DNA from: Porites lobata
Taxonomy: Eukaryota; Cnidaria; Anthozoa; Scleractinia; Poritidae
Assembly: GCA_942486035.1 (NCBI GenBank)
Contig: CALNXK010000014.1
Span: 1,738,501-1,802,500 of the forward strand
DNA: 64,000 bases
Reading direction: 5' to 3'
In this document: positions 23,480 to 33,000 of the stretch, piece by piece
How positions within the stretch are numbered: the stretch's first letter is position 1
Layout: every line of letters begins with the position of its first letter
Program-made: the position numbers and the translations under genes
Notes under the pieces: generated by a model
What the model was told of the DNA's origin: nothing
The model's database searches: none
What the model saw: the letters and a program-made list of their open reading frames with translations, nothing else

Positions 23480-24708
23480 CTACAGATTGACCTCTTGAAG
23501 CTGTCTCTTGTGATTTTCAAGCCAACGCAAGAATTCACCCAAGTCAATCATCTCTCTTACAGTACTCTTCAGCATAACAGGGAATGAAGGATGAGGCTCA
23601 TGCATTGGGTCGCATTTGAATGGCCTTAGCAACCTCAGATCCCCCAGCATAATGCCTTCATCTCTATCAGCACTTTTTTTAGTGTGAGCAGTTGACGGTG
23701 GCTTGACATTTGGACTCTCATCATAGGCATGCAAAGATTCACTGACTCGAGTGACTGCCATTAAGCTACGAAACACAGCCTTCTCAGTTTTATTTGCCCT
23801 CATTGAAGTTATCAGATTTTTTGTGCTCTTGATGGTATGCTCCATTTCTAAATCATTTGGCATATTGACTCCAATAATTTTCCCTTTCTTATTGGTCCCT
23901 CTTCCCCAAATAACAGGTTCGAACACCTGGTGGGTCAGCATGCACTTTACTGAAGTTGGGTGGTACATTCCTTCAATTGCATACTTTGACAATTTGTTAT
24001 TGGCTTTGAAAACCCACAAAAGGTATTTCCATTTAACAACGTTTCTATCTCCATCACCTTCATGAATTGTGTCATTCAGTTGCATAAGAACTATGAACAG
24101 TTCAATCAAAGAGAGACCATAATTCTGGACTTTGTCATCGACTGTCACACCCAAGTGGAAAACATGGTAGTCAACAAACAGATGTCTACCACATCTGCAT
24201 ATTTTTTTTTCATCTTTGAATTGAATTGGCAGTGGAAACACTTCTGACTTCGAGCTCATTTCATTGGTGTACCTGTGCAGAATGTGCTGTAGTACCAGCT
24301 TCTTAACTGCTGCAAATTGAGGTTGTTTGAAGAATTCCAAAAAGATTCTCCCCACAAGAACTTTGAAATATGACTGAAGTTTCTTGATTTCCTCTGAGGT
24401 AAGGAGGTAATTCTCATTAGAAAAATTCTGAATGTCACCAAGTGGCCTTACATTGTCCAAGTGGCTGAAATCAATCCTCTCAAAAACAACAATGCTTGCA
24501 AACCAGTTGTGCTGCTTGTTCCTGTGATCTACCCTCATGTTCTTCACTGTTGTTTTGCAGTTAAAACTGTCATTAACAGTGTAGCATTTCTTTCCAGCTT
24601 TGATCAGTTCAACAATTTTGTCATGAAAGTGTCCTCCCATGAGATCCAGTAGATTGATCATAGGTGTGTGACAAGCACACCCCTTGCTTTTCTTAAACGT
24701 CCATACGT
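23480..24708 (-). CDS. DUF6589-family protein, main 3' exon
   Basis: About 409 aa in one exon. The acceptor (ag complementary to 24709-24710, preceded by a pyrimidine/T-rich tract) joins upstream small exons. Family landmarks are LMGGHFHDK, the NMRVDHRN..HNWFASI region, a GDGDRNVVKWKYLLWVF block and a C-terminal NLITSMRAN block. I recall DUF6589 as an uncharacterised family expanded in cnidarians, molluscs and fungi in repeat-rich contexts. Its role is unknown; a transposase-like function is possible but no catalytic triad can be assigned by eye. The convergent partner is the RecQ-like helicase. Confidence 0.7.
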
Positions 24709-24769
24709 CTGAAATAATAATAATAAAAAACAATTTAAAATGATAGTCATCATCAAATTAAAGAAAATC

Positions 24770-25010
24770 CTAAAAGAACCCCGGGGGAGGTACATCCATA
24801 CACGAGGCTAATGGGGATGTGCTGCTGGATGGGGTCGCATTTTCACGGCTGGATTGACTATAATGGGCTCGCATTTTCAATAGATTTACTAGAATGGGGT
24901 CACACATTTTCTGCTTATCTGTACAAAGAGCACTAATGTATGTGTAACATTGTGGTCTGTGTTTTTTCAATGAGTTTATTATGACACAGACCCAAAAGAT
25001 CATAGTGCCT
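24770..25010. repeat. dispersed repeat fragment with (atggggtcgcattttca) units
   Basis: Three related units, each with at(g/a)gggtcgcattttca or a variant, follow a ccccgggggaggtacat edge. This looks like the terminal part of a dispersed repeat lying in the first intron upstream of the DUF6589 main exon. Confidence 0.5.
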
Positions 25011-25255
25011 GGTGCAAAAATTAAGAAGGTGCATCTCTAACTGCCATTCACATCTATAGCATATCAAATTATAGAATTCACATGCAATGAGCAGGGAACT
25101 TCTCAAAAATTGTACCATTTTTACTTCTGTACGTAATTGCCAGTATGCATACATTTTCTTTTTATCGCAAGAAAGAAAGGAAAGAAGAATAACTACAAAA
25201 ATAGCTTACAGTAAGGGACTGATGATTATTTAGAGGTAGCCACGGCTGCTGCAAA

Positions 25256-25441
25256 TAGACCTATTCAGCTAACTCAAGGTTGTACCCAATTCAAACCCTT
25301 TGGGGATAAAACGTTTTGTTTCAGGAATTTCCATATCATTTAAATGTGAATGCCAAATTATAAAGCAAATACAATACACAAAGAATCTTATCTGCGGGAG
25401 ATTTGAATTGGGTACAACATTGAGTTAGCCGAATAGGTCTA
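25256..25441. mobile_element. MITE, 186 bp (second copy)
   Basis: Same termini and length as 18180-18365, with few differences (for example ggttgta for tgttgta, ctgcggg for ccccggg). It lies in an intron of the DUF6589 gene, while the first copy lies in the intron of the RecQ gene. Confidence 0.85.
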
Positions 25442-25616
25442 TAGGGAAAGGGTCCATGATTTGGGGAAAAAGGGGGGAGGCAGACAAATCTATGCATGTA
25501 TCTAAGCAACATCAGAGCCATGGAGGGAACAAAGGGTGGTTGGTTTGTTGTCACCATAATCTTTTACAAACAGAGTTACCAGCACACGAGAACTTGATTT
25601 AAAGCATTTTAATTAC

Positions 25617-26021
25617 CTTTGGGTTATTGAGTCCTGCTTTCTCTAAAGAAAAAGCTTGCACCGGTTGGGGGATTTTGGTGGGCTGGATGGTCTGTACAAA
25701 TAAAAATCAAAAGCAATAAATTAGCTGCATATTTTTGGCAATCTTTTCAAACTGATTTATTTCTGTACCTTTGGGTTCTTAATGCCTGCCATCTGTGAAA
25801 GAATTAACAGTTGAAACTAGTTGGATTTTGGTTGGATGGAACAGACTGCAAAGTACATAAACGCAATTTAGTTGATGAGTAACTAGAAATCCTGAGCAGC
25901 CCATCTTATGCCTATGTAGCTTATCTATATTAAACGTGATATTCCAATACGATTTTTACCTTCGGGTTATTACCCGGTTCTTTATGACACACAGGCCTTG
26001 TAACTAGCTGGCGTTGGAATT
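25617..26021 (-). CDS. three small duplicated exons of DUF6589 gene
   Basis: Candidate exons at 25960-26021, 25769-25845 and 25617-25691 (in transcription order) each end in AACCC(A/G)AAG followed by a GT donor. Each is preceded by a polypyrimidine-AG acceptor. The 25617 and 25769 exons align nearly end to end (CCATCCA..CCAAAATCC..CAA), so they arose by tandem exon duplication. The 25617 exon encodes a Pro/Gln-rich piece (TIQPTKIPQP). Lengths of 75, 77 and 62 are not all multiples of three, so at least one may be skipped or decayed. These are splice-site-based predictions only. Confidence 0.45.
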
Positions 26022-26173
26022 CTGGAAATTTTCACATGCGAATCTGAGGCCACATTCATACTCTGAAATCACAAGACATTCAATTTGTAAGGAATTGAGA
26101 CCGTGTTAAAGTTAGGCACCAGTAGTATAAGTTAAAACCGGTAGTAAATACTCTCAGGCCTAGGTTGACTTAC

Positions 26174-26662
26174 CTGATTTCCTTGTAGTACATGTATGGC
26201 AGAAGCAGAACATCTTGTATTGCTTGTGCTCACTTCCTGATCACTCGTTTGCTGGTTACCGAAAGGTAAACGTTTTCGCGCTGAATTCACCATTGAGTGC
26301 GGTATTTTTCTTGGCTTTTCGGTGCTTTGGGAAGTATTTCCCGTCCGAGACCGTTTCTTGATGTTTTCTTGTCTACTTGTTATCAGTTCGCGTTCAAGTT
26401 CCTTCTGTGTACTCTGGCAGGTCGAGGCAAATATTTCTAAGTTCCTTGTTTAGACGTAGAACTTTATCATGGCAACTTCTGCAACAAAACTTAGGAAGTT
26501 CGTCCCTCTCTGAGACTTCAATTTCACATACTCTAAGAATAATCCTTTTTAACTGTAACACCTTTCCACTATCGCTGAAAAAATTCTTCTCGTGGTCGTC
26601 TCACCTCACAACCGGCACTTACTTTTCAAAATATCGTCCGTCAAAGTTTGGGATCCTTCCAT
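26174..26662 (-). CDS. 5' exons of DUF6589 gene (zinc-motif N-terminus)
   Basis: The first exon is 26623-26662, starting ATG at 26662 and ending at a gtaagt donor. The second runs from about 26574 to a donor at 26173. It encodes a FCCRSCHDKV..LNKELRN segment, a CxxC-type zinc-binding motif with following helix as found at the N-terminus of such proteins. It then enters a Lys/Arg/Ser-rich stretch in a different frame, so there is a one-base shift near 26390 or an unrecognised short intron. Start choice rests on ATG plus splice sites. Confidence 0.45.
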
Positions 26663-26986
26663 GTCTCACGACAGCTGGAGCGGCCACCCAAAAAACCGAA
26701 AAAAACCGCGAAAATTTGGAACCGTTAAAAGAGCCAATCATAGCGTTTGTTTTATCACGGCACAACTTTTAGCAGGAGCCAATGAAAAATGGCCTTGTAT
26801 CCACCTTTACCAGATCTCACTTTTCAGTGTAAAACAGAGTGAGATCTGGGAACGAGATTACACGTTATCTTCACATGTGAAAATACTCACCGTTGATATG
26901 GCTACATAATAAATCGCACCTTTCACACCGAAAAACTGTTTAAGTAAAATGGTTTGGTATTTCATTGGTGTTTATATAATAAATAG
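26663..26986. other. 5' flank of DUF6589 gene with repeat-like end
   Basis: It contains agatctcacttttc...gagtgagatctgggaacgaga, a short inverted repeat (26814-26856) whose end resembles the tctcgtccccag terminus of the 14355-14765 block. It could mark the right edge of the RecQ/DUF6589 unit. Confidence 0.35.
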
Positions 26987-27104
26987 AACATTACATGGTC
27001 GCTTGGAGATACGAAATTTCTCTTCACGTGTTGAAAAAAATATTTTACTTTGTTTTCAACACTCGAAGAGAAATTTCTTATCTCCGCGCGTCCATGTAAT
27101 ATCC
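26987..27104. repeat. 118 bp imperfect palindrome
   Basis: Left arm acattacatgg...gagatacgaaatttctcttc..gtgttgaaaa pairs with right arm ttttcaacac..gaagagaaatttcttatctc...ccatgtaatat, with a 14-base loop. It could be a foldback MITE. Confidence 0.75.
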
Positions 27105-27459
27105 TCTATAACTGTACTGAACATTAAGGTGATAGCAGAAACTCAAAAACATCGCTGGTAAACGAGGTCTTTTAAATAATTATTTAATATGTATTTTTTT
27201 CAAACTGTCGGTATCGTCGTTTTTTTACATTTTATTGTGCTACTCAATTAAAAGTGTTTGGTTATTACCTTTGTTACTGGTTGTATCTTCGTTCTTTATA
27301 AAAAAGAGCCGAAACTGTTTGATTTTAAAATCAAGGTTCAAAGCTACCTAGGCGTAGCATAAAATAAAAATAAAAGCCACTTACTATAAAACTCTTGATC
27401 ACTAACTTCTATATTTCTTAAAAATAACAATGATGTTTGCAAGTGGGTAACAGAGCAAC
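27105..27459. other. 3' flank of second membrane gene, no gene seen
   Basis: AT-rich sequence. tttatt motifs on the plus strand (AATAAA on minus) occur around 27185-27240 and at 27370 and could serve the minus-strand gene ending at 27460. Confidence 0.35.
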
Positions 27460-29685
27460 CTATACTGAACTTCCTTGGATTGTGTTCTCAGGACGATTAC
27501 TCGTACCATAGTGGTCATGCTGGCGAACTAATAATGGAATGTTTTCGTTGGATGAAGTAGCTGTTCCCGCACTTGGACCATTATCATTGTTGTTGTTTCC
27601 AGCTTCCTTTGTAATTTGCGATCCTTCAGTTTCTGCACTCCCGCCACTATTACTATTAGTGTTATCATTTTGGTTTTTATTATATTCTTTTACAAAGGAA
27701 GCAACTTTTTTGACAAAATTTTCATCGTCTGCCTTCTTCATCTCAGGGTCTTTGTCGAATAACATTTCAAGAGCCTTAGGTATCAAACTTGCGAGAAAAG
27801 TTCCAAGAGCTTTTGTTTCGTCATTTAGTTTACTGTTCGGTGCGTCAGTAATAGAAATTAAAATTACCAGGGCTATACCTAGGTATACAATCATTTTCAT
27901 CACTAATTCACCTCTGCTTTCTTGAAGTGGCATCAGTTTTTCGCGTGCCTTTAAATAGAGGTCCTTCGGTAAGAATCTCTTGTCGTCCTCCGCATTCTGA
28001 ACCTGTTGGTTGTCACCAGTCCCTCTTGTTGCTATGTAACATTTATACAATGTATTTGCGAGCTTGCTGTACTTTCTGGGGTAAGGAATGTAACATCTCC
28101 ATAGGTAAAATACAAAAAAAAGGGTCAAGATGGCAAATGGAAGAATGTTTGGCAAATCCATAAGAATTCCTCTCATAGTCGCCATCGAACAGATGACTGT
28201 AGTGACGACAAGGGTAACACTGCTACAAAGAACTATTAACATTTCAACAGCCACGAAAAACAAGAAACATCCACGTGTTATTTCCTCTTGGGAATGTTGC
28301 TCGAAATATTTCAAATGCTCATCAATCACCATGGTAAAGGTTAGGACAGGAGAGTAGTAAAATACCATAACTGTAACCCTTAAAAGGAATCCCAAGAGCA
28401 AAAAAGGGGATAGCATGAAAACTAACAACCACTTTAAAACAGGACGCGAACTAATACAAGAGAAACAATCAAAACATTCGAGCGTTTGACTCAGACATTT
28501 CACAATCATGTAAGGCAGTATGTGCAGATGCATCGTCATTTCATTTCGACCGTAATATCGAGGATTCTCTCGATCATGAAGAACTTTTTGGTTTTCATAG
28601 TCACTGCAGATATTGCAAGATATGTCAGACATAATTCTATTACGTAAATCAGCCCTCCAAAGGCCCAATGATACATAAATAGCGGTGTTGGAAACCACCA
28701 TCAGTACAAGAAAAATAGGAGAAATGATGGTGTCTTTTACGAAACAGGGTAGTGGAAAACGTTCGTCTATAACCTTAATTTGAAGTAGACACATAGATAC
28801 AGCACTTGAAGCAAGTAGGAAAGAAAATAAAAAGGTATCCTGCCATTTGATGGAGTCGACATCAGAAACCAGAAATGAACCTAGTATATTTGCTATGTAG
28901 CTGCGAATGCCCTGTGGGCTGGTCCCATGAAGAACAATCATGACACGGCCAGCATTTTTCATTTCAGTGGGAGTGAACAAACAAAGTATAAGAGGAAAGT
29001 ACCATATCGCAGCAAAAACGATAATCACAAATAAAACTGTAAAAGCCTTTTTCTGCCAATTAACGGGTCTAATGTAGTCCATGTTGTGAGCTATATTTGT
29101 GGTAAGGTTCAGACAAATGTACGAGCCATTCTTAGCTGAGACCTTGTAACAAAGGGCCGTCTCGGAGAGTGAAAGATCTCCGATTTTTTTAACTTCTTCC
29201 ATCAGCACCATTGCAATAACATCATTCAAAGAAGGCTTTGTGTACTCTGAGTTAGTTTCTGGTTTAAGGGAACAAGAAAGACTTGCCTCAATTTGTCCCT
29301 CCAGCGATTTTCGAAACCAGTTATTACTCTTCTTGAAAGACTGCTGTGACACCTTTTGTTCCTCGTGACGTGGAATGTCGCCAGTGAGCCATGTCCAAAG
29401 TTCTGCGAGCGACGAATTCTGTAGATCTCTTTGTTTTAAACATTTTTCGTCCTCGTGTTGGTCGTACTTCAGCTGCACTGTTATAAGCCTGAATTTAGCA
29501 ATAAGCGCTTTCATCTCTAATGCAAACTTCGAGTTGATGACACTGCAATCCCATGCGCATCTCGTCTCTGCGTTGATCGCTGCGTTCGCTTGTGATCGTG
29601 ACAGAGCATCAGAATCGATGGCTCCGATGGAAAGAAACACTGCAGCTGAGCAAGCAATAAGACTTGCAAACACAGCAAATGCCAT
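27460..29685 (-). CDS. large multi-pass membrane protein, unknown function (copy 2)
   Basis: 741 aa from the ATG at 29685 (MAFAVF...), paralogous to the gene at 3311-5677. Shared landmarks in order are the N-terminal hydrophobic stretch, CAWDC, KSLEGQIE, SCSLKP, a membrane segment, the TPTE motif, HGTSPQGIRS, further membrane segments, IPYPRKY and an Asn/Asp-rich tail. The frame continues upstream across the target duplication into the Polinton terminal repeat and would allow a start at 29787, adding 34 residues. I take the Met shared with copy 1. The Polinton begins 15 bases upstream of this ATG, so the promoter now lies 15 kb away at 44774-45155. The open frame is intact, which suggests a recent insertion or continued use through a new promoter. 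Confidence 0.75.
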   Translation of the reverse strand: MAFAVFASLIACSAAVFLSIGAIDSDALSRSQANAAINAETRCAWDCSVINSKFALEMKALIAKFRLITVQLKYDQHEDEKCLKQRDLQNSSLAELWTWLTGDIPRHEEQKVSQQSFKKSNNWFRKSLEGQIEASLSCSLKPETNSEYTKPSLNDVIAMVLMEEVKKIGDLSLSETALCYKVSAKNGSYICLNLTTNIAHNMDYIRPVNWQKKAFTVLFVIIVFAAIWYFPLILCLFTPTEMKNAGRVMIVLHGTSPQGIRSYIANILGSFLVSDVDSIKWQDTFLFSFLLASSAVSMCLLQIKVIDERFPLPCFVKDTIISPIFLVLMVVSNTAIYVSLGLWRADLRNRIMSDISCNICSDYENQKVLHDRENPRYYGRNEMTMHLHILPYMIVKCLSQTLECFDCFSCISSRPVLKWLLVFMLSPFLLLGFLLRVTVMVFYYSPVLTFTMVIDEHLKYFEQHSQEEITRGCFLFFVAVEMLIVLCSSVTLVVTTVICSMATMRGILMDLPNILPFAILTLFFVFYLWRCYIPYPRKYSKLANTLYKCYIATRGTGDNQQVQNAEDDKRFLPKDLYLKAREKLMPLQESRGELVMKMIVYLGIALVILISITDAPNSKLNDETKALGTFLASLIPKALEMLFDKDPEMKKADDENFVKKVASFVKEYNKNQNDNTNSNSGGSAETEGSQITKEAGNNNNDNGPSAGTATSSNENIPLLVRQHDHYGTSNRPENTIQGSSV

Positions 29686-29693
29686 ACTTTGCA

Positions 29694-29699
29694 AGCGCC
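29694..29699. other. 6 bp target site duplication, left (agcgcc)
   Basis: It is identical to agcgcc at 44774-44779. Six-base duplications are the known signature of Polinton integrase. In copy 1 of the membrane gene the corresponding site (near 5685) has no duplication. Confidence 0.9.
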
Positions 29700-30037
29700 A
29701 GTAGTAGGGCTTCAGCAAAGATAAGCCTCGTTGGTGTCTTCTCCTGTCTTCCCCTGTCTTCCCTTTATTAATAGGCATAGAGTCCATGACGTCACCGATT
29801 GTGATAACCTAGGGAAAAAATGGGTTCCTCCATACTAATTAAGTGTCTTCCTCCATATATAATGAAGTGGATAGGTTTACTAATGAGCGTCACTCTACTA
29901 CAATGGGAACAATAGGCCGGCCCAAACTTGCCCGGGATCTTGTAACCCTGATTGGATAGTAAACAATCCATTATGTGTTGAACATAAAAGCGCGCTCTCC
30001 GTTCAGCATTTTATTCTTGCAATCGCTTTGTTAAGGA
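29700..30037. repeat. Polinton left terminal inverted repeat
   Basis: It matches 44429-44773 inverted, with few mismatches and a short insertion (cttaag-type) in the right copy. It contains ctgtcttcccctgtcttccc short tandem units near the tip and, at its inner end, a TATA-like cataaaag followed by ccgttcagcattttattcttgc. That places a core promoter directly before the first exon of the polymerase gene. Confidence 0.9.
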
Positions 30038-30094
30038 GAACATTTGTCCGAGTTCGCTCATTTTGAGAAAACCTTTTTTCACTTTTTGAACATC

Positions 30095-33000
30095 ATGGCT
30101 TTCATTACCAACGTTCGCGAATTTCAAGCTCTCTTGGATGGTTGTTCCTCGACCCACGATTGGGAATTATTGCTGGAATCTATTTTGATACCCGATGAGT
30201 GGATCCCAATGGCGTATGCTCGGCTGTCGGAACTCACAGCCCAAGAGATACCGGTAAGTATTCGTCTCTGAGTTCTTTCCTGATGACGGTTTACGTTTAA
30301 TCTGTACGTTACCGAAGCGAGTTTATATTAATCTTTACTTAACGTTCTACTCCACAGATTGAAATCAATCAGGACACGGGTAGTGATGAAGTCAACGAGT
30401 TACTGAGCGATTCGGTGAGTTTTAAAAAACGACCTTGAGTAATTTAAAGTTAAACGACCTTGAGTAATTTTCTGTAACCGAATTTTCACGCATCATTTAT
30501 GTTGGTTATGTTAATAGACTGGACTTGAGTTAGATTTGCATTTGATCTATTAACCTGCTCGCGTATCTTTTGTTATCCTCGTTAAAGAAACAAAAGGACT
30601 CCAAACTCGATTTGCTTCAACTTTTTGTAGACAATTGTCATATAATACTCATCGAATATGTTTCCTTGCTTTACAGTTTACAACTGAAGAAATGCAGGCC
30701 GTCAATGAGATGGAGCGTATGGCGCTAGACAAGGTAACTCCATTTCCTTTTTAATACGCAACGTAAATGATTTGTTTACTGGTGAAACAACATTACGAAT
30801 CTCCTTATTCGTTCAATGCCCACCTATTTCTTGAAAATGAGCGAGATTTGAAAACCTAAAGTAATCAGATTTCTTCTCTTCTTATCTAGAATAACAACGA
30901 GTCGGCACCGTTATCAGCGCAAGATACACGGGATAATTTCTTTGATGAGGTAAGCATTCATGATCATAAAATTATTTTTCTTTCACGGAATTAAGTTTGC
31001 GCTATTAATTGTTCAATCACTCATGTGTATATTTCTGTTATTCATTTTCAGTGGACTGGCGAAACCAGTGAATTACCCACTTGGAACCCGTCGGAAACCG
31101 TAAGTCATCTTTCATGTTCACGTGTTTAGAATACCCCATGTAGAAGTGCAAACGTTCCTATTAAAGTTTTTGAAATGTATACCTTTAAAAAACCAAATTG
31201 TTTAGGCTCACCCCAAAAGACAATATCATTCAATCCATCGTTTATAAGAGTCGGGAGAATATAAAAGTTACAGTTGGCTTACTATTTATGATTTTGAAGG
31301 CGTAAATAGTTTATTCTTGATCGATTCCCCTTTCCACTGATCACATAAGTGAATTCGTTTTTTGCGGATGATTGCACCCATATTAAAATCTATTCTATTC
31401 TTTTGTTGAAAATCAAAACAAAGCATTTGCTCAATGTACTAATATTCTTCAATCATCAAGCCGAGTTGAAGAAAATAGACAGCGTATTATATACTCAAAC
31501 AGGTATCAGAGCAATTTAAGTTATTTCCACTAAGCAGTTGATTATAGCAATAAAGCAGAGTTATAATAGTACCCACGCGCTTATCTCTGAAAGTCAATTA
31601 TGTCGTGGATCGACACATAAAATTAAATTTATTCTGTTGATTCAACATCAAAAACAAACCATCTACCCAGTTGTTGAGACGCTCATTGTAGACAAATAGA
31701 GTTTATCAGAGTTTCTTGTTAGTTGAGCTTTACACTAAGACTAGGTCATTTTTACTAATTATAGGAAATTCAATCCGGGGATGGTCACCCTCCACCAGCC
31801 AAAAAGCCTCGTAAAGAATATCGTTGTGACACCTGCGACAAGGCCTTCTCTTGCCCAAATCATCTAATAACTCACCAGCGAACCCATACTGGTGAGAAAC
31901 CGTACGAATGCAACCGCTGTGATAAGAAGTTTGCTGACAAGTCGGCTCTCAATCGTCACCTGAAAGCGCACGACAAACAAGCTGCCGAACGGACGTTTAC
32001 TTGCGCAACCTGTGGCGAAACCTTTCACAACCGCGCCCCTTACAACGCTCATATTCGCACCACTCATCAACAACCCGCCGCTGCCACTAACAGGAAACGA
32101 TCCGCCGCTAAAAACACAGACGCACCTGCTGCTAAAAAACACAAGAAGTCCGCTGATCCTGGTACTTCACCAACTACACCGCAAACCTCAGTGCCCGGGT
32201 CTAGCTGGCACGAAGATCCTGTTCTCATTCCTTCGAACCTTATTCCTGCCGCGGAGGAAATTATCACCGACACGTACCGTCAACACTGGCCCCAGATCCG
32301 TACCCGATTTAGTCGCCGTAACCGTTTACAAGACTGGTACAATTTCCGCCTGTCCACGATCAGTCCCACCGCTCTCCGCGAACAACTGAGCAGGATCTTG
32401 GCTGATCAGCCTACTGTGTTCAAAGTGAACTTTTCCTTTGGTTTTATTCTCCGTAATACAGAGACTGGGGCCCTCCAGTATCATCATCCATCCGCGAACA
32501 ACAATTTGGTGCTAGAACAGCCGTTCCTGATTTCAAGTCCAGACGATTTAGAGCGTCTATATCAGCAGATAGCGGAGATCGATTACTTGGAGTGGGTTCG
32601 ACAGCAGCGACCTAACAGTAAATGGGTCGTGGATCTCATCACGAATGTTACCTGGTTTGTTTGGAAAATCAGGGATCATCCGATCGGCCGTGGCAAATAT
32701 CTACCAGGTTATATCGTGGACAACACGGGAATCACCCCACTCGATCGAAACATTCAAAGAGGCAAGCCTTATGAAGATAATCTGTGTTTTTTTCGCTGTC
32801 TGGCCCTCCACAACGGTTGCCACACGAAGAATTTAGAGAGGGACACGCAGTACTATTACCAACAGTATCGAGACGCCGGGTTAGGAAAAAAGAAGTTCCA
32901 TGGGGTCAAGCTGTCCGAACTAGACGAGTTGGAGAAATTGTATGAAGTGAATATTCAAGTATACAGTCTCGCGCCTACTCAGAGCCACAGTGAAGACGAA

